Assembly: GCF_027359925.1 (NCBI RefSeq) | Contig: NZ_CP114767.1 | Coordinates: forward strand, 930,001-994,000 | Direction: 5' to 3' | DNA length: 64,000 nt | Source: Hymenobacter canadensis | Lineage (GTDB): Bacteria; Bacteroidota; Bacteroidia; Cytophagales; Hymenobacteraceae | Shown: positions 16,938-25,408 of the stretch, in pieces | How the letters are laid out: each line of letters opens with the position of its first letter | Numbering within the stretch: the first letter of the stretch is position 1 | Notes under the pieces: model-generated | Told to the model about the DNA's origin: nothing | The model's input: only the letters and a program-made list of their open reading frames with translations | Databases searched by the model: none | Made by a program: the position numbers and the translations under genes

Positions 16938-17987
16938 ATGAAGTCTCTCCAGGCGCGCCACGCGCTATTGGCCGATACCGGCTACCAGCTGACGGTACTT
17001 TCCCAGGCTGATGCTGCCGGGGCGCACCTGCCGGCGTTTGCGCACAAGCTGCGCGAAACCGGCCTGCTGCCGCTGCGCCCTACCAGTCTGCGCGTGATGC
17101 AGATCAACGTGGGCAAGATGTGCAACCAAGTGTGCAAGCACTGCCACGTAGACGCCGGGCCCGACCGCACCGAAATCATGACCCGCGAAACCATGCAGGA
17201 GTGCCTGGCGGCGCTGGCGCAGTCGGATATCCAGGTGGTGGACCTGACCGGCGGGGCACCGGAGATGAACCCGGACTTCCGCTGGCTGGTGGAGCAGATT
17301 TCGGCTCTGGGCCGCCAGACCATTGTGCGCTGCAACCTGACCATCATCGTGGCCAACAAGAAGTACCACGACCTGCCGGAGTTTTTTGCCAAGCACCAAG
17401 TGCAGGTAGTGTCGTCGTTGCCGCACTTCTCGGCGGCCCGCACCGATGCCCAGCGGGGCGAAGGCGTGTTCGGACGTTCCATCCGGGCCCTTCAGATGCT
17501 GAACGAGGTGGGCTATGGCGTGGAAGGCTCGGGTTTGCTGCTGGACCTGGTGTTCAACCCGTCGGGTGCTTTCCTGCCCGGCAGCCAGGCCTCGCTGGAG
17601 CGCGAGTTCAAGCAGCGGCTGCTGCGCGAGCATGGCATCGTGTTCAATAACCTACTGGCCATCACCAATCTGCCCGTGAGCCGCTTCTTGGAATATCTGC
17701 TGGAAAGCGGCAACTACGAGAGCTACATGGAGAAGCTGGTGGCGGCCTACAACCCCACGGCGGCCGAAAACGTGATGTGCCGCAGCACCCTCAGCGTCAG
17801 CTGGGACGGGCTGCTCTACGACTGCGACTTCAACCAGATGCTGGAGCTGCCCGTGGCCGCCCCCGCCCCCCAGCACATCCGCGACTTCGACGAGGCGGCG
17901 CTTAATGCCCGGGCCATCGTGGTAAACCAGCACTGCTTTGGCTGCACGGCTGGCGCGGGTTCCAGCTGCGGCGGTGCCACCACGTAG
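16938..17987 (+). CDS. arsS: Arsenosugar biosynthesis radical SAM protein ArsS
   Basis: A 349-residue radical SAM enzyme. Cys62, Cys66 and Cys69 form CxxxCxxC for the [4Fe-4S]-SAM cluster; DLTGGAPEMNP follows as the SAM-binding GGE-like motif. The Cys-rich C-terminus HCFGCTAGAGSSCGG matches the ArsS family. ArsS adds the 5-deoxyadenosyl group to dimethylarsenite to start arsenosugar synthesis. The methyltransferase ArsM that supplies the substrate is not in the window. A preceding AhpD-like gene and a following rhodanese and glycosyltransferase complete the local set. Confidence 0.93.
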   Translation: MKSLQARHALLADTGYQLTVLSQADAAGAHLPAFAHKLRETGLLPLRPTSLRVMQINVGKMCNQVCKHCHVDAGPDRTEIMTRETMQECLAALAQSDIQVVDLTGGAPEMNPDFRWLVEQISALGRQTIVRCNLTIIVANKKYHDLPEFFAKHQVQVVSSLPHFSAARTDAQRGEGVFGRSIRALQMLNEVGYGVEGSGLLLDLVFNPSGAFLPGSQASLEREFKQRLLREHGIVFNNLLAITNLPVSRFLEYLLESGNYESYMEKLVAAYNPTAAENVMCRSTLSVSWDGLLYDCDFNQMLELPVAAPAPQHIRDFDEAALNARAIVVNQHCFGCTAGAGSSCGGATT

Positions 17988-18029
17988 CCTGCTCAGCCGC
18001 CGTAACTGCCGTTAACCGCACCACTTTGT

Positions 18030-18596
18030 ATGCTGAACCGCCTTGTACATAAGCTGGCCTGGCTTCGCCGCACGAGCCTTGTATCGTCGGGCCTGTGGCT
18101 GCTGGCGCTGGGAGCCTGCGGGCGAGAGCGGCAGGGCGAGCCGGCTCGCACCACTACCGCCTACGACCAGCTGCTGAAAACGCTGTACCGCAATACGGTG
18201 CCGTTGATGCAGCCAGCCCAGCTGGCCGCCACCCTGCAGGCCAAGCCCGGCGGCGTGGTGCTGCTGGACACCCGCACGCCCGACGAATACCGCATAAGCC
18301 ACCTGCAGGGCGCCCGGTTTGTGGACTTCGGCACCTTCGAGAAGTCCGAGTTCCGCGACGTGCCCCGCGACCGGCCAGTAGTGGTGTACTGCTCGGTGGG
18401 CTACCGGAGCGAGCGGGTAGGGGAGCGGCTGCGCGCCCTCGGCTTCCGCGACGTGCGCAACCTCTACGGCGGCATTTTCCAGTGGGTGAACGACGGCTAT
18501 CCGGTGGTCAACGCCCAGGGCCGCACCGACGAAGTACACCCATACTCGGTGCTGTGGAGCCCGTGGCTGAAAAAAGGCCGTAAGGTATACGAGTAG
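18030..18596 (+). CDS. Rhodanese-domain lipoprotein
   Basis: A 188-residue protein. The N-terminal part (GLWLLALGAC, Cys30) is a lipoprotein signal, followed by one rhodanese domain from about 58 to 155. The active-site loop CSVGYR with Cys121 is intact and the LLDTRTPDEY element is present. It may transfer sulfur or detoxify thiols outside the inner membrane. It lies 42 bases downstream of ArsS, so co-transcription is likely, but the lipoprotein signal argues against a direct cytoplasmic role in arsenosugar chemistry. Confidence 0.88.
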   Translation: MLNRLVHKLAWLRRTSLVSSGLWLLALGACGRERQGEPARTTTAYDQLLKTLYRNTVPLMQPAQLAATLQAKPGGVVLLDTRTPDEYRISHLQGARFVDFGTFEKSEFRDVPRDRPVVVYCSVGYRSERVGERLRALGFRDVRNLYGGIFQWVNDGYPVVNAQGRTDEVHPYSVLWSPWLKKGRKVYE

Positions 18597-18615
18597 GCGC
18601 GCCGGCCTTGGTGTT

Positions 18616-18759
18616 GTGTAACGCGAGCTTTGTAGTGCGCCCCCGCGCCACTGGAACGGCTCTGAATGTAGCGCGAACTTTGTAGTTCGCATCCCGGCGC
18701 CGCTGAAACGAAATCGTCCGGGCGGCGCGGGGGCGCAAACTACAAAGTTCGCGCTACAC
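18616..18759. repeat. Three-copy GCGCGAACTTTGTAGT repeat with inverted arms
   Basis: A direct copy occurs at 18616-18649 and another at 18667-18690. An inverted copy lies at 18724-18759. Arms 1 and 3 form a long imperfect stem (2-nt indel). The next gene starts 53 bases later. Confidence 0.8.
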
Positions 18760-18812
18760 GCAGCGACGTCACGTCAGCTTCTCAATTATTCCTTTTGAAT
18801 CTTCTTCCGCTT

Positions 18813-19442
18813 ATGTCTGCCACCAGTGCCAACCCTGCTCACCAGCACCTGCTCGTTTTTGCCCGTCATCCGGAGCTAGGCAAGGTGAAAACCCGGCTGG
18901 CCGCCGGCATCGGCAATGAAGCAGCGCTGGCCGTGTACCGGGAGCTGCTGGCCCATACCCGCGCCGTGGCGCAGGAGCTGCCCGCCCACAAAACCGTGTG
19001 GCTGGCCGAAACCCCCACGACCACCCCCGACAGCGCCGACGCCTGGCCGGATTACGAGCAGCAACTGCAGTTTTCCGGTGACCTGGGCACTCGCATGCTC
19101 ACAGCATTTGCCCACGCTTTCAACCAGGGTGCCCGCGCCGTACTCATCGTTGGGACGGATTGCCCGGGTTTGTCCACGGCTATTCTGGAGCAGGCGTACG
19201 CCGCGCTGGCTACGCACGACCTGGTTGTAGGGCCGGCTGAGGATGGAGGGTATTACCTATTGGGAATGAAAGAGTTGTGTGAGGACATTTTTCTGGGGAA
19301 AAGCTGGAGCACCGACTCCGTGCTGGCCCATACCCTGGCCGACGCCGACCGGCTGGGCCTGACCGTCGCGCAGCTGCCCACGCTGCGCGACGTAGACGAT
19401 GCCGCCGACCTGGCCGCCTGGCGCGCCATCTCCGGCGCGTAG
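18813..19442 (+). CDS. TIGR04282-type arsenosugar glycosyltransferase (CofC/GT-A-like)
   Basis: A 209-residue cytoplasmic protein from ATG 18813; the frame opens earlier at TTG 18795. The N-terminus HLLVFARHPELGKVKTRLA is the nucleotide-sugar loop with RLA; GTDCPGL supplies the metal DxC variant, and VGPAEDGGYYLLGM the acceptor region. This combination marks the family placed with arsenosugar genes. It would transfer a sugar in or near that pathway; the acceptor is unknown. It converges with the GT87-like gene, separated by 33 bases. Confidence 0.87.
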   Translation: MSATSANPAHQHLLVFARHPELGKVKTRLAAGIGNEAALAVYRELLAHTRAVAQELPAHKTVWLAETPTTTPDSADAWPDYEQQLQFSGDLGTRMLTAFAHAFNQGARAVLIVGTDCPGLSTAILEQAYAALATHDLVVGPAEDGGYYLLGMKELCEDIFLGKSWSTDSVLAHTLADADRLGLTVAQLPTLRDVDDAADLAAWRAISGA

Positions 19443-19475
19443 AAGCCGGGGCCGGATTCAAGCGTCGGACAGCAG

Positions 19476-20894
19476 CTAAACAGCCGGGCGCGCCAGCCGC
19501 TGCCGATAATCCCAAAGCATTGCGCCCAGCAGCCCGCCGTATTCCAGCGCCAGCAGCCACGGATTCTCAGTGTAGGCCGTGGTCTGGTAGGCCGCGTACG
19601 ACAACACCACCAGCCCCGACCACACGAAGGTGTAGCGGTAGCGCGTGAACACGCTCAGGGCCAGCAGCGGCGTCAGATACCACGGGTGCACGATGGTGGC
19701 CAGCAGGTAGTAGCCCGTGAGCAGCAGCAGCAGCGTGGCGGGCAGCGTGGTCCAGGTTGGGCGTTTCTCGCCGAAGGTCAGCAGCAGAATCCAGGCCACG
19801 CTGCCCAGCGCCAGCGCCGGCCCGATGCGGGCAATCTGGTTGTAGCCGGTGAGCCAGTAACCGCCGGCGCGCAGCAGGTAATACACGCTTGCGTTGAACT
19901 CGAAGCTGCGAAAATACAGGTCGAGGCTGCGGCCGATATTGCGGGCCAGCTCCGCCGATACAAACGGCGCGAATAGCAGCGCCACAGTCAGCAGCGTGAG
20001 GGTGCCGTAGGCTGCCGTGCGCCACCAGCCCAGCCGGCGCAGTAGCAGCGGCAGCAGCAGCAGCGGCAGCAGCTTGGTGCCCACCGCCAGCCCCAGCGCC
20101 CCCGCCGATATTGCCCAGCGCCCGCGCGTCAGCAGCCACAGCGCCAGCAGCAGCAGCGTCACCACCAAGGCCTCGAAGTGCAGGTTGCCGGTCAGCTCCA
20201 CGAGTACCAACGGGTTGAGCAGATACCACAACGCCCGTTGCCGGGGCAGCCCCAGCTGCCGCAGCAGTGCCAGCAGCAACCCGGCCGTGGCGGCTTCGGC
20301 CAGCAGCAGTACCAGCCGCATCAGCAGTACCGCTCCTCGCTCGTGGTGCGGAAAGATTCCCGAAGCCACCCCAAATACCGCCTGGCACACCGGCGGATAC
20401 ACGGAGTAGTAGTGCGGCGAGTTCAGCTTCGGATAGAGTGTCCGGAGTTCCTTGGTGGCGGGTAGGGGCGAGGTGGTTGCCGGCCGGGGCGAGGTCGGCT
20501 TGGCCTGGACCCCAGCCGCAGAATCATCCGCTACGAGTTCATCCGGGCTGAACAGGTAAGGGTTGAGGCCGGCGGCCACCAGCAGGCCGTCCCAGCGGAA
20601 ACGGTGGTAGTCGTCGGAGAGGGCGGGGAGGGCCGGCAGCCACAGCAGCCGCAGCAGCAGCGCCGCCAGCAGGCCCGCCCGCAGCGGCAGCCGCGAGTGC
20701 AGCAGCCACGCATACGCCCCAAACGCTACCCCAAACAGGCCCAGCAGCTGCCCGAATTCTGCCCGTGGCGTGGCGTAGGCCAGCCCCGCATACGCCCCGC
20801 CGGAAACCAGCAGCGCCAGCAATTGCCGGCCGCTTATCGGCCGCGAATCGTTAGCAAGCGGTTCGGGTGAGTGGGTGTCCGTCAGGCTGTTCAT
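19476..20894 (-). CDS. Polytopic glycosyltransferase, GT87/DUF2029-like
   Basis: A 472-residue integral membrane protein with about twelve hydrophobic spans. The frame runs to 20978, but the ATG at 20894 gives the first hydrophilic segment before helix 1. Family features include SDDYHRFRWDG after the second span (an acidic catalytic pair), the long loop YSVYPPV, and YHPW-like ATIVHPWYL. Such enzymes use polyprenyl-phosphate sugar. It is the last gene of a three-gene minus-strand run (23243 to 19476), although the repeat at 22427-22531 interrupts it. Confidence 0.75.
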   Translation of the reverse strand: MNSLTDTHSPEPLANDSRPISGRQLLALLVSGGAYAGLAYATPRAEFGQLLGLFGVAFGAYAWLLHSRLPLRAGLLAALLLRLLWLPALPALSDDYHRFRWDGLLVAAGLNPYLFSPDELVADDSAAGVQAKPTSPRPATTSPLPATKELRTLYPKLNSPHYYSVYPPVCQAVFGVASGIFPHHERGAVLLMRLVLLLAEAATAGLLLALLRQLGLPRQRALWYLLNPLVLVELTGNLHFEALVVTLLLLALWLLTRGRWAISAGALGLAVGTKLLPLLLLPLLLRRLGWWRTAAYGTLTLLTVALLFAPFVSAELARNIGRSLDLYFRSFEFNASVYYLLRAGGYWLTGYNQIARIGPALALGSVAWILLLTFGEKRPTWTTLPATLLLLLTGYYLLATIVHPWYLTPLLALSVFTRYRYTFVWSGLVVLSYAAYQTTAYTENPWLLALEYGGLLGAMLWDYRQRLARPAV

Positions 20895-20937
20895 GCCGGG
20901 TAGCTGATCTGTTGGATGAAGAAGCCGACAACCGGTA

Positions 20938-22407
20938 TCAGGCCCGGTGCCGGACGGAATACAGGAAGACAATCCCATAGCCGACCGTGAGCATCAGGTG
21001 GAAAGGCAGCAGGCCCCAGTCGCCGAGGTACAGGCCGGCGCCCACCCCGAAAGCGAAGTACAGCGTGAGCAGCCCTTCCGTGAACGTGAGGCCGTCGAGC
21101 AGGTCGCCGGTGCGGTAGCGGCGGCCACGCCAGCCGCCGGTGCGCTTCACCAGCCCCAGCTTGGGCGTGCGGATAAACGCCGACTGCCGGCCCTGGTAGC
21201 CCAGCAGCACCGCCCGCGCGTTGTGCAGCGTCAAACCCATCGACACCGACAAAAACAGCAGGAAGTCGGCCGCGAAGCGCCAGCGCGGGGCGGTGGGCTT
21301 GTCGAGGCGCCAGGCCGTGTAGTAGTAGTACACCAGCGGCACGAAGGCCAGCAAAAACACCGACGCCACCCGCAGCACCGGTTTCAGCTCCGGCAAATCG
21401 GCCCGCACGAATACCAGTGGCACACTCACCAGCGCCATCACCAGAATGGCCACAAACACCGAGCTGTTGAGCAGGTGAAACGTAGCATGGAGCTTAGTCG
21501 AGAGCGGCTGGCCGGAGCGCAGCACGTTGCGCAGGTGCTTGCGGGCGGTTTCGGCGGCGCCCTTGGTCCAGCGGAATTGCTGCGACTTTAGCGCATCGAG
21601 GGTGGCGGGCAGCTCGGCCGGGGCCACCACGTGGGGCAGGTAGTGGAAGCGCCAGCCCCGCAGCTGGGCCCGGTAGCTCAGGTCCAGGTCTTCGGTGAGC
21701 GTGTCGGCGTGCCAGCCGCCGGCATCCTCGATGCAGCTGCGGCGCCACACGCCGCCCGTGCCGTTGAAGTTGATGAAGTGCCCGCCGGCGTTGCGGCCCA
21801 GCTGCTCCACGTGGAAGTGCGCGTTCAGCCCGAACGCCTGCAGCTCTGTGAGCAGCGAGTACTCCTCGTTGAGGTGGCCCCAGCGCGTCTGGACCACGCC
21901 CAGGCGCGGCTCGTGCTGAAAGTAGGGCACCGTGCGGCGCAGAAAATCGGGCTGCGGCACAAAGTCGGCGTCGAAGATGGCCACCAGCTCGGCTTCGGAA
22001 TGAGTCAGGCCGTAGGCTAGAGCGCCGGCCTTGTAGCCCTGGCGGTCGGGCCGGCGCACCTGCTCGATGTGCAGGCCGCGGGCTTGGTGGTAGGCCACGC
22101 GCGCCGCCACCAGGGCCACGGTTTCGTCGGTGGAGTCGTCGAGGACCTGGATGTGGAGTCGGTCGGTGGGGTAGTCGAGGGCGGCGCAGGCATCCAGCAG
22201 GCGCTCGGCCACAAACACCTCGTTGTAGAGCGGCAGCTGCACCGTCACGCGGGGCCACACGGCCGGCGCGGGCGGCTCCGGCGCCAACCCCTGCCGGTAG
22301 GCACGCCGGGCCAGCCGCGTCAGCTGAAACTGCGTGAGGCTGAAGCCCAACACAAACAGCAGACACAGCCCATAAACGACCAGCAGCGTGATTTCGAGGA
22401 AAAGCAT
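20938..22407 (-). CDS. Cellulose-synthase-like GT2 glycosyltransferase
   Basis: A 489-residue processive-type GT2 enzyme with one N-terminal helix and about four C-terminal helices. The catalytic set is complete: VLDDSTDET, the metal DAD motif in IFDADF, TEDLDLS, and QQFRW as Q(Q/R)xRW, which binds the acceptor. The nearest described relatives are beta-mannan or cellulose synthase-like proteins in Bacteroidota. The product cannot be read from sequence. The stop lies 43 bases before the GT87-like start. Confidence 0.9.
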   Translation of the reverse strand: MLFLEITLLVVYGLCLLFVLGFSLTQFQLTRLARRAYRQGLAPEPPAPAVWPRVTVQLPLYNEVFVAERLLDACAALDYPTDRLHIQVLDDSTDETVALVAARVAYHQARGLHIEQVRRPDRQGYKAGALAYGLTHSEAELVAIFDADFVPQPDFLRRTVPYFQHEPRLGVVQTRWGHLNEEYSLLTELQAFGLNAHFHVEQLGRNAGGHFINFNGTGGVWRRSCIEDAGGWHADTLTEDLDLSYRAQLRGWRFHYLPHVVAPAELPATLDALKSQQFRWTKGAAETARKHLRNVLRSGQPLSTKLHATFHLLNSSVFVAILVMALVSVPLVFVRADLPELKPVLRVASVFLLAFVPLVYYYYTAWRLDKPTAPRWRFAADFLLFLSVSMGLTLHNARAVLLGYQGRQSAFIRTPKLGLVKRTGGWRGRRYRTGDLLDGLTFTEGLLTLYFAFGVGAGLYLGDWGLLPFHLMLTVGYGIVFLYSVRHRA

Positions 22408-22426
22408 TTCAAAAAATGACTAAAGA

Positions 22427-22531
22427 GAACGTCATGCAGAGGCGGAGCCGAAGCATCTCGCGTGCTGAGGTTGAGTTACTAATCCTGAGTAGGCAAGCGA
22501 GATGCTTCGGCTGCGCCTCTGCATGACGTTC
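22427..22531. repeat. Long inverted repeat, GTCATGCAGAGGCGGAGCCGAAGCATCTC variant
   Basis: Arms 22427-22461 and 22497-22531 match at 34 of 35 positions around a 35-nt spacer. It lies between two co-oriented glycosyltransferase genes. Confidence 0.9.
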
Positions 22532-22553
22532 TTACTTGCACAAGATCAACTCA

Positions 22554-23243
22554 TTACAGATACCGGAAAATGGTCCAGAGGATTTTGTAGCCGGCGCCCA
22601 GCGTGCCGCGCACCGTGCCCGACACCTTGCTGGTGCCGATGCGGCGGCGGTAGCGCACCGGTACTTCGGTGTTGCGCAGGCGCAGCTTGGCGGCTTTGAG
22701 CTGCATTTCCACCGTCCAGCCGTAGGTGGTGTCAGCCATGCCAATACGTTGCAGCGCCTCCCGCCGGATTGCCCGAAACGGGCCCAGATCGGTGAAGTGG
22801 GCTCCGTAGAGGCGGCGCAGCAGGGAAGTGGCCAGCCAGTTGCCGAAAATCTGCTGGGGCATCATGGAGCCGGCTTCCCGCTCGCCCAGCGCCCGTGAGC
22901 CAATCACCATATCGGCTTCGCCGCGCAGGATAGGCGCCACCAGCATCGGCATTTCCTCGGGGTAGTCGGAATGGTCGCCGTCCAGAAACACAATGATGTC
23001 GGCCTGCTCGGGCAGGGGGCGGGCGAAGGCGTGGGCCATGCCGGCCAGGCAGGCGTGGCCGTAGCCGGGGCGGTTTTCGCGCAGCACCGTGGCGCCGGCC
23101 GCACGGGCCACCTCGCCGGTACGGTCGGAGGAGTTGTTGTCGACTACAATGACTTCCCGCACCAGACCGGCCGGAATCTCGCGCAGCACTTGCGCAATGG
23201 ACTGCTCTTCGTTGAAGGCAGGAATAATGACGTCAATCAGCAT
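22554..23243 (-). CDS. GT2 glycosyltransferase, dolichyl-phosphate-sugar synthase-like
   Basis: A 229-residue GT-A enzyme: DVIIPAFNEEQSIAQVL at the N-terminus, VVDNNSSDRT, FLDGDHSD as the DxD metal site and GSRALGEREAGSM. It lacks a C-terminal multi-spanning region, so it is a soluble or peripheral polyprenyl-phosphate sugar synthase. It could supply the lipid-linked sugar used by the GT87-like protein encoded two genes on; this is an inference from gene order. The ATG at 23243 opens the first strand directly. Confidence 0.9.
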   Translation of the reverse strand: MLIDVIIPAFNEEQSIAQVLREIPAGLVREVIVVDNNSSDRTGEVARAAGATVLRENRPGYGHACLAGMAHAFARPLPEQADIIVFLDGDHSDYPEEMPMLVAPILRGEADMVIGSRALGEREAGSMMPQQIFGNWLATSLLRRLYGAHFTDLGPFRAIRREALQRIGMADTTYGWTVEMQLKAAKLRLRNTEVPVRYRRRIGTSKVSGTVRGTLGAGYKILWTIFRYL

Positions 23244-23465
23244 GGCAGGGGCAGCACATAGCCGCCCGCTTTTGGAGGGCAGAGAAAATTACAGGCTACA
23301 AAGATGCAGACTTGGACCCGGTTGGCGCCTACGGCTGGTCCCGGCGGGCGCAACATTCGGCCTGGGCTGCCGGTTTCCAGCTACTTTTGTGCCCTGGCGC
23401 CCCGGCTTATTGTTTGGGGTCCAGGTTTCTCCTCAAATTCTTCGCGCGTACTGCGCGCCCCGCAT

Positions 23466-23927
23466 ATGCTTCAGATAGGCGACCAGGCTCCCGACTTCAC
23501 CCTCAAAACCACCACCGGCGACACGTTCCGCTTGAGCGAGCAGCACGGCCAGCGCGCCATCGTGCTGTATTTCTACCCCAAAGACGACACCCCCGGCTGT
23601 ACCGCCGAGGCCTGCTCGTTCCGCGACCAGTACCAGGATTTCCAGGACCTCGGGGCCGAAGTGGTAGGCATTAGCTCCGACTCGGAAGCCTCGCACCAGA
23701 AGTTCACCCAGAAGCACCGGCTGCCCTTTCCGCTGCTGGCCGATGCCGGCGGGCAGGTGCGCAAGCTCTACGAAGTGCCCCGCGCCCTGTTGGGTTTGCT
23801 GCCCGGCCGCGTCACGTTCGTCATCGACAAGGAAGGCGCCATCCGCTACATCTTCAACTCCATGAACCGGGCCACCGACCACGTGGAAACGGCCAAAAAA
23901 GTGCTGGCTGAATTGAGCCAGGTTTAA
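23466..23927 (+). CDS. bcp: Thiol peroxidase Bcp (PrxQ type)
   Basis: A 153-residue peroxiredoxin from the ATG at 23466; the frame opens earlier at 23304. PGCTAEACSFRD has the peroxidatic Cys followed five residues later by the resolving Cys, the E. coli Bcp arrangement, and the FYPKDDTPGCT motif is complete. It reduces peroxides with thioredoxin. The gene is followed by an AT-rich stretch (23925-23950) that carries no clear terminator hairpin. Confidence 0.94.
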   Translation: MLQIGDQAPDFTLKTTTGDTFRLSEQHGQRAIVLYFYPKDDTPGCTAEACSFRDQYQDFQDLGAEVVGISSDSEASHQKFTQKHRLPFPLLADAGGQVRKLYEVPRALLGLLPGRVTFVIDKEGAIRYIFNSMNRATDHVETAKKVLAELSQV

Positions 23928-23969
23928 TATATAATATAATAAATATTTTCCTTTCTGCTGCCTGGCTGA

Positions 23970-23977
23970 TACTTTTG
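23970..23977 (+). promoter_or_regulatory. -7 box TACTTTTG directly before the GAF gene
   Basis: An exact TAnnTTTG match ending 5 bases before the ATG, so the transcript may be leaderless. A TTTC at 23947-23950, 19 bases upstream, is one mismatch from the -33 TTTG. Confidence 0.5.
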
Positions 23978-23982
23978 GGCCT

Positions 23983-24720
23983 ATGGATACCTTGCCCGAC
24001 GAGTTGATTCCTGCCAATGATGCGCACCGCCTGCGGACCCTGCATCAGTACCGGATTCTGAACACCACACCCGAGCCCGTATTCGACGAATACGTGGCGC
24101 TGGCGGCGCAGCTATTCAACCTGCCCATCTCGCTGATTTCGTTGGTAAATGAGCAGGAAGTGTTTTTCAAAGCCAATACCGGTATGCCGGGCCTGGAGCG
24201 AGTTGACCGGCCCGACAGTCTGTGCTCGGCCGCCGTGCTGCAGGATAAGGTGCTGTCGTTTGAAGACCTGTCGGCTAACAGCTGCCAGCTGATCAACCCC
24301 TACATGGCGCAGTCGGCCGGGCTGCGGTTCTATGCTGGCGCGGCCCTGCGCATGCCCAACGGCGACAATATCGGGTCGTTGTGCGTGATTGGGCGCGAGC
24401 CCCGTGCCATTACGGCTGGTGAAGAAGCCCTGCTGATGGACCTAGCCGATTTGGCCAGCCGCACCATTCAGCTGCGCCAGCTGATGCTGGACAGTGGCCA
24501 GCTCCGGGAGTGGCAGCAGGTGCAGGCCGAGCTGCAGGAGCTGCTGCACGACAACTCGGCGCTGGCGCGCTACCTCACCAGTCGCACCGGTACTGTGTCG
24601 GCCAATGAGGTGGATCTGCGCGGGGTGCAGCAGCGGCTGCAGGTGCTGCACCGCAGCCTCGACCGGCACATGGCGGAAGTGGCCCGCCTGAGTCCTTCGG
24701 CCAACCAGGAAAATCAGTAG
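23983..24720 (+). CDS. GAF-domain protein
   Basis: A 245-residue soluble protein with one GAF domain (about residues 15-165): RLRTLHQYRILNTTPEPVFDEYVALAAQLFNLPISLISLV is the usual GAF beginning, and SLCVIGREPRAIT closes it. The C-terminal 75 residues are helical and probably coiled coil (LDSGQLREWQQVQAELQELLHD). No output domain is present, so it works as a small-molecule or redox-binding adaptor, or has lost its partner kinase. Neighbouring genes give no clear cue. Confidence 0.85.
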   Translation: MDTLPDELIPANDAHRLRTLHQYRILNTTPEPVFDEYVALAAQLFNLPISLISLVNEQEVFFKANTGMPGLERVDRPDSLCSAAVLQDKVLSFEDLSANSCQLINPYMAQSAGLRFYAGAALRMPNGDNIGSLCVIGREPRAITAGEEALLMDLADLASRTIQLRQLMLDSGQLREWQQVQAELQELLHDNSALARYLTSRTGTVSANEVDLRGVQQRLQVLHRSLDRHMAEVARLSPSANQENQ

Positions 24721-24749
24721 ACTGCTGGCATCGGCAGCAGGCAGCGGCC

Positions 24750-24757
24750 TATATTTG
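24750..24757 (+). promoter_or_regulatory. -7 box TATATTTG before the duplicated small-barrel gene
   Basis: An exact TAnnTTTG match 22 bases before the ATG at 24780. No -33 element is evident. Confidence 0.45.
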
Positions 24758-24779
24758 CGGCCTTTAGCTGTGTACTACA

Positions 24780-25340
24780 ATGGGAGCTTTATTGATTGAT
24801 ATGCTGCAGCGGGCCCAGCGCAGCCGCCGCATTGTGTCGGTACAAACTGGCGGCACGCTGTTTCTGGGATACGTGCTTAGTATCAACCCCGAGCTGCTGG
24901 TGCTGCGCACCATCACGCGGCAGGGCCTGCTCACGGGCGTCCGGACGCTCAGCCTGGATACTGTGTCGGAAGTGCATTTTGATGACCGGTACGTGCGCCT
25001 GATTGAGTTCAAGGAAAACAACCCCGAAGTAGCCTACGGCCAAGCTGCCGCCCCCGACGGCCTCGATACCACCTACCACACGGTGCCCGCGCTGCTCCAG
25101 CACGCCCTCGATACGCACCAGCTACTGCTGATCGAAACCCAGAGCGACCATGACTTCTACGGCTACGTGGTGCGGCTCACGGAAGAAGAGCTGATGCTGG
25201 AAGTGTACACCCAGTACGGCGAGGCCGACGGCCACACCGTGCTCAGCCTCGACGACGTGCGCAGCGTAATCTGGAGCGACGAGGACACGCGCACCATCGA
25301 GCTGCTGCTGCGCCAGCGCGACCAGGCCGCCGGCAGCTAG
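24780..25340 (+). CDS. Protein with duplicated Sm-like/small beta-barrel module
   Basis: A 186-residue soluble protein of unknown function. Two segments align by eye: about 17-75 and 113-175, each carrying GYV...ELLxL, a short loop with Gly, LSLD, V.xV and a final (R/T)xIE. Each is strand-rich and about 60 residues long, like Sm, SH3 or YlxR-type barrels that bind RNA or protein. Duplication within one chain would allow a pseudo-dimer. The structural class is an inference from pattern, not a family match. No signal peptide or membrane span is seen. Confidence 0.75.
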   Translation: MGALLIDMLQRAQRSRRIVSVQTGGTLFLGYVLSINPELLVLRTITRQGLLTGVRTLSLDTVSEVHFDDRYVRLIEFKENNPEVAYGQAAAPDGLDTTYHTVPALLQHALDTHQLLLIETQSDHDFYGYVVRLTEEELMLEVYTQYGEADGHTVLSLDDVRSVIWSDEDTRTIELLLRQRDQAAGS

Positions 25341-25408
25341 CCGCCCCGCGTGGTCAGACTACGCCAGCAGTTCTGCGTAAGCGGGAGTTCACCTGTTTTG
25401 CTTTGCTG

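Noticed and set aside
23925..23950. AT-rich stretch after the Bcp gene as an origin or integration site
   Set aside because: No DnaA boxes, flanking repeats or integrase gene; it is only a short AT-rich spacer.
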